Positions 27,101 to 35,469 of a stretch of 64,000 nt of DNA are shown here, one piece after another (positions within the stretch are counted from its first letter, which is position 1; each line of letters opens with the position of its first letter). Where the stretch lies: NCBI RefSeq assembly GCF_046536515.1, contig NZ_JAWDMQ010000001.1, forward strand, positions 36,047 through 100,046, in the 5' to 3' direction. Origin of the DNA: Caldisphaera sp046536515. GTDB taxonomy: Archaea; Thermoproteota; Thermoprotei_A; Sulfolobales; Acidilobaceae. The notes under the pieces are model-generated. The model was not told where the DNA came from and did no database searches. It saw only the letters and a list, made by a program, of their open reading frames with translations. Position numbers and translations under genes: made by a program.

Positions 27101-28356
27101 TTTCAGTAGTTACAAAGGCCTTTGGTATGGGAATAGACATACCTAACATAAGATGGATAATACATAGCATGCCTAGCGAAAGCGTTGAGGATTTTTATCA
27201 AGAATCGGGTAGAGCAGGAAGGGATGGAAAAGAGGCCAGAATCGTTGTCCTTTACAATCCTAATGATATAATAAGAAGAAAGTCTCTAGCTGAAAAATCA
27301 GCTATAAGAGCAAGTGGAGTTCTTAAAGTATATAATAAAATTTTGGCATACAGGTCTTTATTAGCTGAGAAAGCAAGTAAAGTAGAAATAATACCTATAC
27401 CGTTAGATGTACTAACAGATGATGAGTGGGCTGCTGTAAGGTATTTAGATGTATTAAGAAACTCTGGAATACTAGATTATTCTTTAGTTAGAGGGCCGTT
27501 AAAAGCATATGAAGCTAATAAAAAAGATATAGAATTAATTTACGGATGGTGTGTTCCCATAGAAAAAGGCTATTGTTTAACAAAGGGAGGGCTAGAAAAA
27601 ATAAACAATGAACTTAAACCTATAGATATTATGACAACCCTATGTGAAGTTACTAATAGTAAATATGAAGCATTAATTACGTTTGGCAAAGAAAGAAAAA
27701 TATCAAAGGATTACTGCGAAAAATCAATAACAACTGATTACAACAAAAACTTAATAGCATTAATAACATTATCACCTGGAGAAAAGAGACAAGCTAAATT
27801 TTTGGACCAAGAGGTATTTAATGAAGTACTTAGATTTTCAAATAGAGAAATAGAAAAAATTGAAGAAATGCAAAAAATCATAGAAGAGGCTATTGCAATA
27901 AGATCAAGAAACGGCCCTAATAGCGTAGATCCATTAATCAAAAAAAGGGTTGATGAATATTTAAATAAAGAGGCACAAAAGCTTGACTACAAAAAAATTA
28001 AAGATTTAGGCAATATTATTGAATGTAATCCTTTAAAAGATTGTGCAAACAGAATAGCTCAAACTATAATTGACATGGAGAAAACTTTTGGCGAAAAAAA
28101 TGTAACCATTGCTATTAATTCCTATGACTCTTTAGAATCAATTGAAAAGGAATATAGGAAAATGACAGGCATAACTCCAAGGTTTTCTAACCAGGCATAT
28201 AAAAAGATATTAGCTTACATTAATAAGGGAAAAGAAGAAAAATTGATGGATTTTGGATACTTGGTTATCATAGCCAAAAAGAATAGTAGAAATGAAACTA
28301 TGATAGATTTCCTCAGCAAATACAAATATGCAGCCTCTTATTTTTATAAGTTTTAA
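24151..28356 (+). CDS. large RecQ-like superfamily 2 helicase with N-terminal membrane helix
   Basis: A 1401-residue protein. Residues 2-24 are a strongly hydrophobic helix followed by SKK and KRK. Residues 25 to about 640 have no domain I recognise. The helicase core then follows: RPYQ at about 651-654, Walker A LPTGAGKSAIF near 686-696, SPLKALIHDQ (Ia), YITPERFG, VLDEAHTLSKWG near 788 and ALTATAP. The second lobe has KAFGMGIDIPNIRWIIHS and FYQESGRAGRDGKEA near 1015. These motifs are RecQ-like; DpdF-type defence helicases have a similar core. A further 370 residues follow without a clear RQC or HRDC domain. TTG 24151 with GGTG upstream is used; ATG 24169 would shorten but not remove the hydrophobic helix. 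Confidence 0.82.
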   Translation: MQIILIMAASIFIALTTISIILYYNSKKILLQKRKIPNNILKDLYLSLIEWYVRTSKDNYSDYAQLLLANKDNINILRLSRILRNIKYCPKDSESLSLYLSKLGLYEDVIMLSSKGCSISSSALMESRNALIALGITKWEQEASKKLGKDSILSNKVDLVSIYCSKNKIHVFINDNEIEIPPKGSEWRIGDPREGLELLLSSAKPSKVIYWGDCGKSLDAYNKINAKDLYSIAFPDSETSIVSAYYHLLIPFSTTPAKAIYYISLISKKIIDSLGIEWKNMPEDVKNAEYIKDIQIPKMEENYFIVTDKPRLIYPIWKPYTLKQLPLTGNSWDYAARVSIASLRARHGEIAKATVIKRGNELDKSLPYLIIGNITENKELNSNEPYQIEPWDLDCVEKIDKIKLDCVENNEDCLFMHGLTIWEKEMINIGANIPCKKEHKFNDPRGIEINEELNIKAKEKIAETFIHQEISKKLNILGPSKTKIKVLSTSNEIRDPIKASESALKLLGNEGRKLIITPNDALAKIISNIIDGIYISDINDSNEWFINNNIGVISWEKNIMFPEISSMANDIVLMFPERIINNVNYDGKNYYDFYTYRTLEIASKYGAKTVSRALALYENKDFIDLIEPKQYVNIKKDVNYDYILEEVNSYFNKLWKSKPRPYQETSISTFFKMLKNGNPTIEIVILPTGAGKSAIFQIISKALQDSGLGGSALIVSPLKALIHDQVENAKSRGFKTLYIDSSVPISKRIDAINSTKAGYLDFLYITPERFGTDIIDDIFEKSTPSLIVLDEAHTLSKWGFSFRPSYLYMASKLQKIRNNGYPPIIALTATAPRDVINDILESLGYDHNDAEIHYISLKTEETLNIEYSGKPKVLIAPTIRDELKFDVIPVPEKGEDRVKILASNAKSLIEFANSFNEPWLGLIFAPYVESKNAWWFNAENLSKWLSDELNLDILFYHGKLNEKKRREIEKILSESSKTFSGPKISVVTKAFGMGIDIPNIRWIIHSMPSESVEDFYQESGRAGRDGKEARIVVLYNPNDIIRRKSLAEKSAIRASGVLKVYNKILAYRSLLAEKASKVEIIPIPLDVLTDDEWAAVRYLDVLRNSGILDYSLVRGPLKAYEANKKDIELIYGWCVPIEKGYCLTKGGLEKINNELKPIDIMTTLCEVTNSKYEALITFGKERKISKDYCEKSITTDYNKNLIALITLSPGEKRQAKFLDQEVFNEVLRFSNREIEKIEEMQKIIEEAIAIRSRNGPNSVDPLIKKRVDEYLNKEAQKLDYKKIKDLGNIIECNPLKDCANRIAQTIIDMEKTFGEKNVTIAINSYDSLESIEKEYRKMTGITPRFSNQAYKKILAYINKGKEEKLMDFGYLVIIAKKNSRNETMIDFLSKYKYAASYFYKF

Positions 28357-28433
28357 TAAAGTTAAGGTAAGTATTACTATGCATTAGCCTCTAAGTTTAT
28401 ATTTTGTATAGTTAAATAGTGAAGGTGGTTTAG

Positions 28434-28685
28434 ATGTCACTTCAGGCTTTACAGCAGGTGTTTGGATCAATTATAGCTCACATACCAGGCGTATCAGTAA
28501 ATGGTGTTAGCTATTACATAGCTTTCGCTGGAATAGCTATACTGTTAACATTTGTGGTTGCAGGAGTAATAATAATGCTAGCTAAGGCGTTCAAAGCTAC
28601 GTGGAATTTGACGCCATCAGGATTTTTGAAATTATTGTTAGCATTAGGAGTAGTGTTAATAATTATCGGTATTGTTGTTCCATAA
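28434..28685 (+). CDS. small two-helix membrane protein, unknown
   Basis: An 83-residue protein with two membrane helices (about residues 26-50 and 62-83). GGTGG six bases before the ATG supports it. The second helix lacks an acidic residue, so it is not the ATP synthase proteolipid, though it converges on the subunit D gene and overlaps its last 23 bases. I do not know its function. Confidence 0.65.
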   Translation: MSLQALQQVFGSIIAHIPGVSVNGVSYYIAFAGIAILLTFVVAGVIIMLAKAFKATWNLTPSGFLKLLLALGVVLIIIGIVVP

Positions 28686-29331
28686 CAACTTTAGATTTTT
28701 CTTCTAGCAAAACGCGTTTTCTTTTAAGTATCTTTAACCTAACAAAGTCTTCCCTCATACGCTCATCTAAGACTGATGCTATGTACTTTATAGTTTTAAT
28801 ATAGCTTGGCAGTATAACATAATCTAAAGCGTTTATTAGCCTTTGAGTTTCCTTGAGTTCATCTATTAGTCTTAATATCGTTTCTTCGTACATGGCTAAA
28901 TTAAGTATCGATGGAAGTAAGTTTTTCAGCATTATATAAGATATTGTTAAATCTGGCGAACTTCCAGGAGGAAGGGAGGGGATTGCTAAAGTTTCCATTT
29001 TAGGTGTGAAAGTAGGTGTTCTAACTGAATATAAAACTCTCATACCTGTTTTCAAGACAAAGCTTTCTGGTACTGAAGACGAATACAGATTTACTTTAGC
29101 TATTCCTTCATTTACCAGACCTCTATAATAAGTTGTGAATAAATCTACAGTATTTTTAAAAACTTCATTTTGATATTTATTATAATCTTCTGCAGTACTT
29201 CTAATGTAATGCAGTAACACTTCTCTTTTTTCATCCATAACTTTTCTAACTCTTTTTATCATTGCATAATCTCTTTTTAATCTTATTAAGTTTATTTTTG
29301 TTGGTAAAGTTCTGCGTGGATCTACACTCAA
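28663..29331 (-). CDS. atpD: A-type ATP synthase subunit D
   Basis: A 222-residue rotor-stalk subunit. PTKINLIRLKRDYAMIKRVRKVMDEKREVLL is the conserved N-terminal helix; the C-terminal helix has EELKETQRLINALDYVILPSYIKTIKYIASVLDERMREDFVRLKILKRKR in pattern, with NALDYVILP typical of V/A-type subunit D. Both ends form the long coiled coil inside the A3B3 ring. The TTG start has GGGGAG upstream. No other ATP synthase gene is in view, so this subunit is encoded apart from any main cluster in this stretch. Its 3' end overlaps the convergent small membrane gene by 23 bases. Confidence 0.93.
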   Translation of the reverse strand: MSVDPRRTLPTKINLIRLKRDYAMIKRVRKVMDEKREVLLHYIRSTAEDYNKYQNEVFKNTVDLFTTYYRGLVNEGIAKVNLYSSSVPESFVLKTGMRVLYSVRTPTFTPKMETLAIPSLPPGSSPDLTISYIMLKNLLPSILNLAMYEETILRLIDELKETQRLINALDYVILPSYIKTIKYIASVLDERMREDFVRLKILKRKRVLLEEKSKVVMEQQYR

Positions 29332-29456
29332 TTCTAAGCTCCCCGTAATTTAATACAGCAAATATATTTAAGTTTTTAAAATTGTTATATTATTATAAAA
29401 TAATATTGTTTAAAAAACTATTAATCTTTTTATTAAAACATAAAAAATGAGGAATT

Positions 29457-30533
29457 ATGAAACTAGAGATAGGACAAGGAAAGAATCAAATAATAGTAAC
29501 ACCAGAAAGCGAGGAAGATTTATGGAATTTAATGCTTATACTAAGGAAAGGAGATTATATATATACAAGAGTATTAAGAGACGTTTCAACAAAAAACTCT
29601 AAAAGTAAAGAAAGAAAACCTATCGACATAAAATTAAGAATAGAGAATACCGAATTTCAACCTTTAACTGGTAAACTAAGAATTTTTGGAGTTATAGAAG
29701 AAGGACCGGAGAGATTTGGAGTTAAAGGGAGGCACCAATCTGCATATATTTCTTTAGGTCAACAAATAATATTGGAAAGGGAAGAAGAGTGGGATGAAAA
29801 AACTATAAACAAATTAAAGTCAAGCGGTCCAAAAGGTAGGGGGTTAATAGTTGCAATTGATTATGATGAATATGCTATTTCTCTTATAACATCTCTTGGT
29901 GTCTACAATATAGAAAGCAATAGCATATACATAAGCGGAAAAGATGATCCAAATAGAGAAAATGAAATAGATTCATTGATTAACGATTTAGCTAACAGAA
30001 TTATAAATTATTTATCTAAAGAAAAAGCAAATGTTTTAATTATAGCTGGTCCTGGAAAATTAAAAGATGAACTATCGGAAAAGATAAAAAGTATGACAAA
30101 TATAAAAATAATAATAGATAACGTTTCTAATGGAGGAATAGCCGGTATTAATGAGGTTTTAAGAAGGAAATCTATTATAGATGTTTTAAAAGAATTTTCA
30201 TCAATAAAGTCGCAAGAAATTCTTGATGAGTTTATGATGTATGCATCAGAGGACAGAGATATGATTGCATATACTTTAAATGAAGTCTATAATGCTGCAA
30301 AATTAGGCGCTATCGATAAGGTTGTAATTCTAGATAAACTTATTTATAGCATAGACGATAATGAAAGGTTAATAGCTGAAAAAATTATTGAATATGCAGA
30401 AAAAACTAGAGCTGAAGTTATTATAGTAACAGAGGACTCTATTGTTTATCCTATGTTATCTAACTTTGGAGGAGTTATAGCAATATTAAGATATAAAATT
30501 CCAAAGGATAGTTTAAAAAATTATAGTAATTAA
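29457..30533 (+). CDS. pelA: Pelota homologue, mRNA surveillance factor
   Basis: A 358-residue protein in three eRF1-like domains. Domain 1 (1-130) has GDYIYTRVLRDVS and the beta strands IDIKLRIENTEFQPLTGKLRIFGVI with RFGVKGRHQSAYI. Domain 2 (about 131-255) lacks the GGQ motif of release factors, and VLIIAGPGKLKDEL is its central strand. Domain 3 has YTLNEVYNAAKLGAIDKVVILDKLIYS. Archaeal Pelota works with aABCE1 and aEF1A to rescue stalled ribosomes. It starts 125 bases from the divergent ATP synthase gene and ends with a four-base overlap with the convergent IMPase gene. Confidence 0.93.
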   Translation: MKLEIGQGKNQIIVTPESEEDLWNLMLILRKGDYIYTRVLRDVSTKNSKSKERKPIDIKLRIENTEFQPLTGKLRIFGVIEEGPERFGVKGRHQSAYISLGQQIILEREEEWDEKTINKLKSSGPKGRGLIVAIDYDEYAISLITSLGVYNIESNSIYISGKDDPNRENEIDSLINDLANRIINYLSKEKANVLIIAGPGKLKDELSEKIKSMTNIKIIIDNVSNGGIAGINEVLRRKSIIDVLKEFSSIKSQEILDEFMMYASEDRDMIAYTLNEVYNAAKLGAIDKVVILDKLIYSIDDNERLIAEKIIEYAEKTRAEVIIVTEDSIVYPMLSNFGGVIAILRYKIPKDSLKNYSN

Positions 30534-31327
30534 CTGTTAATTGTGTTTATAATAAAATCAAGAGTATTCTTATTAGATGTTGCGATTACATTGCCAATTA
30601 CACTAACGTTGTTTGCATTAACATCAGAATCTTTTCCTTCAGAATTTACAACAAATCCTTTACACTCTCTTATAAACCCTATTGCAGCTGCTACATCAAC
30701 GTTTCTTAACTTGCCTCTCAAATCAATAAAAGCATATGATCTACCCATACCTGTATATATTAATTCTAAAGCAGAACTTCCTAAACTTCTTATTTTTAAA
30801 CCTGGTTTTCTTTTTAAAACATTAGCTAGCTTTAAAGCCTCTTCTTCTCTTTCTAAATAAGCGAATAAGATTTTTGATTCTTCTTTATTATTAATTTCAA
30901 CTCTATTATTTCCCTCAAAACAGCCATTACCTTTAGAATAGGAGAAAGGTTCACCATTAAAATAAACAGGATATACAACTCCCGCTATTGAATTGCTTAT
31001 GTTATCCTTATTTGGAGGTATTACAGCCAATGAAACTGAACTCCAAGGTATGCAATTTTCATAATTAATACTTCCATCTAACGGATCCAAAACAAATGTA
31101 TATTTACCATTACCTATTACATTAGATTCTTCAGTAACAATTTTATAATCTATATTATAACTATTCAATGCCTCTGCAATAATTTTTTCTGATTCTAAAT
31201 CTGCTTTTATAGTTTCCCCTCTAATTAATTTAATTTCATCTTTGTTACAAAAATTTTTTCTTAAATACTTAACTGACTGATATGCAACATCTATTATTAA
31301 TTTTCTTAATTCTTCATTGTCATACAT
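30530..31327 (-). CDS. inositol monophosphatase family phosphatase
   Basis: About 265 residues. The lithium-sensitive phosphatase motifs are present: TEESN (metal Glu), FVLDPLDGSINYEN (two metal Asp), and RNVDVAAAIGFIRECKGF (third Asp). In archaea these enzymes hydrolyse myo-inositol-1-phosphate for lipid synthesis and often fructose-1,6-bisphosphate as well; which is used here cannot be said. The ATG at 31327 has GGGAG five bases upstream; an in-frame ATG at 31339 overlaps that ribosome site and is less likely. The gene is 28 bases downstream of the MFS transporter gene. Confidence 0.88.
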   Translation of the reverse strand: MYDNEELRKLIIDVAYQSVKYLRKNFCNKDEIKLIRGETIKADLESEKIIAEALNSYNIDYKIVTEESNVIGNGKYTFVLDPLDGSINYENCIPWSSVSLAVIPPNKDNISNSIAGVVYPVYFNGEPFSYSKGNGCFEGNNRVEINNKEESKILFAYLEREEEALKLANVLKRKPGLKIRSLGSSALELIYTGMGRSYAFIDLRGKLRNVDVAAAIGFIRECKGFVVNSEGKDSDVNANNVSVIGNVIATSNKNTLDFIINTINS

Positions 31328-31366
31328 TTTTACTCCCATTTTTAAGAATGCTTTTCAATTTAAATT

Positions 31367-32560
31367 TTATTCTGCAAAATATGAGTTCGCATTTTTTCCT
31401 CCAAAAAATCTTTTATACATATAAATGTTTAATGCTGTGATTACACTATAAGATATAAATGGAACTGAAATTAATGAAACATCCATAAAAGGAGACGCTA
31501 TAAAAGTCCCAATTGATGAGAATCCTAATCTTGAACCTTGATTAATACCTGATATCCTTCCCCTTTCTTCTGGTGGTACCATAGATAGCATGGCAGATTG
31601 TTGTATTGGTATCGCAATTACTCTTAATGCAGGAAAAACAATATATATTCCTATTGATACTGGAAATACTCTAACAAAAGGAAATGCCAACATTAATGGT
31701 ATAGTTAAACCTCTTGTTATATATATACTTTTTAAAAATCCTATTGTCTTATCTATTTTTGGGGCTAGAAGCATAGAGAAAGTAGCTAATAAAGAAGCTA
31801 TTGTTGTATAAATACCCATATGAGATCTAGTAACATCATACAATGAAATAAATATTGGTATCAGGAATGGAACTATTATGCCATTAGATAAACCATTTAA
31901 TAATCCCGTTATAGAAAATTTCAAAGTCACATTACTTGATTTCATTTTAATTGATTTTGCTCTAATGTGTTGACTTTTTATCAAATATACAAAAATTAAT
32001 GGTATTATACTAAATAATAGAGCTATTTCAAGCTCAAGTCTATATGAAAAAATTCCACCTATTAGAGTTCCTCCAGCTGCAGCAATATTTGCAAAAAATG
32101 AAAATATTGAAATTAAAGTAGTCCTATTTTTTCTTGAAGTAAAATCTGCAATCAAAGCATTTTGTACGGGAGCTGTTGAGCCGCCAATACCACCACCCGC
32201 CATAGCTCCAGTATTGCTTATTCCTCCAAGAATTGCAGAAATTGCTGCCGTAACTAGATTTATTTTTATTAATAAAACAAATATTGATATTACTAATAAC
32301 ACTGAGGACAAGAATAAGCTGTGCCTTCTTCCCATTAAATCTGCCAAATATCCAAACACGATTGAAAATAATGCTGTAGCTAAACCTGCAGAAGCATATA
32401 TTATACCTAAAGTTAACAAACTTAAATGAAGATATTTTAATGCGATATACGGATAAACTATTGATACAATACCTGCAGAAACACTTCTCATAACTCTAAT
32501 AGTACCTAAATAAGTAAGCGAATTTCTATAGTCATTTTTTGAGACAACATTATTTGACAT
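31367..32560 (-). CDS. MFS transporter, 12 membrane helices
   Basis: A 397-residue transporter with about 12 membrane segments. The loop between helices 2 and 3 carries GYLADLMGRRHSL, the major facilitator motif A, and PPEERGRISGINQG is the equivalent of the loop-8/9 region. GGISNTGAMAGGGIGGSTAPVQ in helix 4-5 is Gly-rich, as in drug or sugar exporters. Substrate unknown. It lies between the amidotransferase and IMPase genes on the same strand. Confidence 0.85.
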   Translation of the reverse strand: MSNNVVSKNDYRNSLTYLGTIRVMRSVSAGIVSIVYPYIALKYLHLSLLTLGIIYASAGLATALFSIVFGYLADLMGRRHSLFLSSVLLVISIFVLLIKINLVTAAISAILGGISNTGAMAGGGIGGSTAPVQNALIADFTSRKNRTTLISIFSFFANIAAAGGTLIGGIFSYRLELEIALLFSIIPLIFVYLIKSQHIRAKSIKMKSSNVTLKFSITGLLNGLSNGIIVPFLIPIFISLYDVTRSHMGIYTTIASLLATFSMLLAPKIDKTIGFLKSIYITRGLTIPLMLAFPFVRVFPVSIGIYIVFPALRVIAIPIQQSAMLSMVPPEERGRISGINQGSRLGFSSIGTFIASPFMDVSLISVPFISYSVITALNIYMYKRFFGGKNANSYFAE

Positions 32561-32601
32561 TTTTTCACCGAGTATATTTATTGGGAATATGTATAAATAT
32601 T

Positions 32602-33360
32602 TTATATTATATATGGTAAACCTTTTTCACATATTATCGAATCTTTGTTTGTTATTTTTCCAAAGCTGTCTAAAAGACCATAATAATAAGCAACAGTAGA
32701 AGACATGGCAGCAGAGCCATTTTTATTTTTAATTAATATCATCTTTTTATAATTGTTTTCATCTTTTTCTGGATAATCTGAAATGCATGCAGAAGAAATT
32801 TTTACAGTATCATAGAATCTATCGATTTTAATTGCTATTACATTAAAAGTTCCAATAAAAGCTCCGACATCTTTAATATACTTATTAACTTGATATAAAA
32901 TTTTATCTATATTTTCTGTGCCTTTATCAAACTTAGATACAAGGAAACCTAGTATTTCACTGTCAGTATAAAGCTTTGGATTTAAATTAACATCCTTAGA
33001 TATTATATTTTTATCTACAATACCATTATGAGCTAAAGCAATTAGGCCTGTAGAGGTATGAATTAAATAAGGATGAGAATCTATAAACCCTCTAACAGGT
33101 TGACCTTCAGCAGCTAACCTGGAATGAAAAATAGCATAGTATTTTGAGTTGTCACTTAAGTTTAATAACGCTTTATCTTTAAATATCGGAGTGCTGGTTT
33201 TATAATACAATGAAATATCTGGATTTACAATAAAATATCCCCATCCAGTATCATGCTTTCTACCCCCATTAAAAATATCGTAATTTGATGCCTCAACTAG
33301 CGACTTATATAGGCTTTCTATCATGCTTTTATTTGAGTTAGAAACAAAAAGCCTGCACAT
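32602..33360 (-). CDS. class II glutamine amidotransferase (YafJ-like)
   Basis: A 252-residue N-terminal-nucleophile amidotransferase. Cys2 (MCRLFVSNS) becomes the nucleophile after Met removal. KHDTGWGYFIV, FHSRLAAEGQP, SHPYL and LIALAHNGIVDKN are the Arg, Gly and Asn-Gly elements that bind glutamine. No synthase domain is attached, as in the YafJ/DUF-type stand-alone enzymes, so the acceptor is unknown. Its start is one base from the end of the ABC permease gene, so it is probably part of the ABC transporter transcript. Confidence 0.87.
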   Translation of the reverse strand: MCRLFVSNSNKSMIESLYKSLVEASNYDIFNGGRKHDTGWGYFIVNPDISLYYKTSTPIFKDKALLNLSDNSKYYAIFHSRLAAEGQPVRGFIDSHPYLIHTSTGLIALAHNGIVDKNIISKDVNLNPKLYTDSEILGFLVSKFDKGTENIDKILYQVNKYIKDVGAFIGTFNVIAIKIDRFYDTVKISSACISDYPEKDENNYKKMILIKNKNGSAAMSSTVAYYYGLLDSFGKITNKDSIICEKGLPYII

Positions 33361-33361
33361 A

Positions 33362-34108
33362 CTACTCCTCCCATTTTCCTATCTTAAGTGCTAAAAATAA
33401 GTATATTAAAGTTTCAAGCAACAATATTAACAATAACGAATAGCTCATACTACCTTTAATCATATACTTTTGCAATAAAATTGATGCAGGAGTTGCAGGA
33501 GATATCATAAGAGGTAATAATGCGTATTTTGGTAAATATGTATATGGGTAATATAGGGGAGGTAGCATAGTTAATATAACGGATAAAAAGGATCCAACCC
33601 CCCAAGAGTTTCTCATATGCGACACCCTACTACCTGTCATATAAGCTAAGCTTGTTGCTGCAATCATAACAATTATTGATGTTAATATTATTAATCCTAA
33701 AAAAAGTAAATTAAATAAATTGTAGACAAATCCCAAGACTATATATAAAAGCAGTCCTGGTAACGAATACAATAAATTTCCAAACCCCATACCAAGAAGG
33801 TATTCTATTGGGGTTACATCTGCCGCTATTAAAAGCTCTTGCAATTTTAATTCTAATTTAAAAAATGATGTATCTCCTATAGCAGTTAGGGCATTTCCAG
33901 TAATAATAGAAATTATACCTCCCAGTATTGCATATTGAACTAAATGTCCCTTACTGACGATATATAGAAAGAATAAAAGGGAAAGAGGTAATGCTAAATA
34001 TGACAAAACGTAATAAAATCCCCTTTTTATGGATGAATAACCATAAAACCAAATAAATGCCAAAACAAACCTCCAGTTAAATTTAACTTTCTTCAATGTT
34101 AACACCAC
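33362..34108 (-). CDS. ABC-2 type exporter permease
   Basis: A 248-residue membrane protein with about six hydrophobic segments, of the ABC-2 exporter class. The stretch LPPLYYPYTYLPKYALLPLMISPATPASILLQ in the last third matches the 'P..y.P...lp......P.......' loop of this family. It overlaps the ATPase gene by 26 bases, and the two together make a two-component exporter, as in drug or lipid efflux. The substrate is unknown. Confidence 0.85.
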   Translation of the reverse strand: MVLTLKKVKFNWRFVLAFIWFYGYSSIKRGFYYVLSYLALPLSLLFFLYIVSKGHLVQYAILGGIISIITGNALTAIGDTSFFKLELKLQELLIAADVTPIEYLLGMGFGNLLYSLPGLLLYIVLGFVYNLFNLLFLGLIILTSIIVMIAATSLAYMTGSRVSHMRNSWGVGSFLSVILTMLPPLYYPYTYLPKYALLPLMISPATPASILLQKYMIKGSMSYSLLLILLLETLIYLFLALKIGKWEE

Positions 34109-34943
34109 TTAAAATTAAAACGTCTTCTAAGCTTACTGGTTTAACTGAAATTTTGACTCCACCGTTTATGCTGGATTTGCTTATTAATTCTTTTGCTTCA
34201 TCTGGGGTCACATAAGAAATTTTTAAACCTCCTATACTTATTTCTCCTATACCTTCAATCCTAACTTTTCCTTTTAAAGGTTCAAGTAATTCATTTAAGC
34301 TACCAATTTTTAATGCTTTTCCTTTATCTATTATAGCTATTTGATCACAAAGAGCTTGAGCTTCTTCCATATAATGTGTTGTTAATATGACGTTTCCTTT
34401 AAGTTGTCTTATAGCACCCCATACCTCTAGCCTCGATATAGGATCTAATCCTACTGTAGGTTCATCTAAAAATATAACTTCAGCCTGTGAAGCCAATGCC
34501 ATTGCAACAAAGATCTTTCTTTTCATTCCCCCTGATAATTCATCAGTCGGAGTTTCCATAAAATCTCCTAGCCCTATTTCTTTTAAAGCTATTTCAGCCA
34601 AATTAAATGATTCCTTTATTGAAAAACCTCTCGCAGTTAAATACATAACCAAGTGCTCCAAAGGTGACGAAATTCCAGCCGGTTTGACTTCTTGCGGAAT
34701 ACTGCAAATGATCTTTCTTAGCTTGTGTCTATCGTTAATAACATCATAACCCAAAATCATTGCCTTTCCTGATGTCTGCCTTAATTGAGTTGAAAGGATT
34801 TTAACAAGTGTTGTCTTTCCTGCTCCATTTCTGCCTATAATACAAGATATTCTAGAATTTAAGGTTAAATCAAGTTCGTTTAATGCTTTTATACCATTAC
34901 TATAGATTTTAGTTAGCTTTTCTGTCTCTATTATATTACTCAA
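34083..34943 (-). CDS. ABC exporter ATPase
   Basis: About 286 residues. Walker A is GRNGAGKTT, the signature ELSGGMKRKIFVA, Walker B VIFLDEPTVGLDP, and the switch His is in LTTHYMEEAQ. A C-terminal regulatory part of about 70 residues follows. It pairs with the permease gene that it overlaps. The TTG at 34943 (fifth codon of the longest frame, after GGGGGA) is preferred to TTG 34955. The promoter and the SRP RNA gene lie just upstream, transcribed away from it. Confidence 0.92.
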   Translation of the reverse strand: MSNIIETEKLTKIYSNGIKALNELDLTLNSRISCIIGRNGAGKTTLVKILSTQLRQTSGKAMILGYDVINDRHKLRKIICSIPQEVKPAGISSPLEHLVMYLTARGFSIKESFNLAEIALKEIGLGDFMETPTDELSGGMKRKIFVAMALASQAEVIFLDEPTVGLDPISRLEVWGAIRQLKGNVILTTHYMEEAQALCDQIAIIDKGKALKIGSLNELLEPLKGKVRIEGIGEISIGGLKISYVTPDEAKELISKSSINGGVKISVKPVSLEDVLILSGVNIEES

Positions 34944-35032
34944 CGTGTCCCCCAATCAATATTTATTCTGACAATATATATTTTTTAAGCAATATTAAAT
35001 AAGTTTTTTACCATTAAGTTGCAAAAATATAA

Positions 35033-35344
35033 AGCGTGCGGGGAGGGTTGAAGGGCTCGCCACCCTTTAATTCCGAAGGCGCAATGCGGGACCAGTAATC
35101 TTGTTAAGTTACCAGACATGATAGGAGGTCCCCACAGCAAGATGAACTCCGCGCCGTGGAGTTTGCATAGGTTGGGGATCTGTCGGAGGACAGATACCTA
35201 CAACCATAATCGGGAGAACCTGGCCAGGCCCGGAAGGGAGCAACCTGTGCCCGAATGCAAGCGTTCACGGTTTGCGGAGAAGATTTGCTATGGGGAGTAA
35301 AACCCCTATCATATCTGGTAACTTAACAAGAAGCCGCACATGCT
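35033..35344 (+). ncRNA. 7S signal recognition particle RNA
   Basis: About 312 GC-rich bases in AT-rich surroundings. The ends pair (AGCGTGCGG at 35033 with CCGCACATGCT ending 35344). The helix 8 core is present at 35222-35244: GGCCAGGCCCGGAAGGGAGC followed by AACC, with the GGAA tetraloop and the asymmetric loop that binds SRP54. The GTTAAGTTACCAGACATGATA element near 35102 pairs with the TATCATATCTGGTAACTTAAC element near 35309-35329, forming the long archaeal helix 5. A T-rich stretch at 35002-35010 fits a TATA box about 27 bases upstream. Confidence 0.96.
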
Positions 35345-35412
35345 AAATTTTAATTAATAATTATTTTATATTAAAAGTTATATTTAAAGCGAAAATAATC
35401 ATTATTGCAAAA

Positions 35413-35420
35413 TATTTAAA
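35413..35420 (+). promoter_or_regulatory. TATA-like box before MFS gene
   Basis: TATTTAAA at 35413-35420 would start transcription near 35443. That is downstream of the longest in-frame TTG (35422), which favours the TTG at 35470 as start of the transporter. Confidence 0.4.
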
Positions 35421-35469
35421 TTTGAATTTATTAGCTATATATTTGAAAAACATAATTAGGCGAATAATT

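Noticed and set aside
28434..28685. ATP synthase proteolipid (subunit K/c) next to subunit D
   Set aside because: Two membrane helices and size fit, but the second helix has no Glu or Asp for proton transfer.
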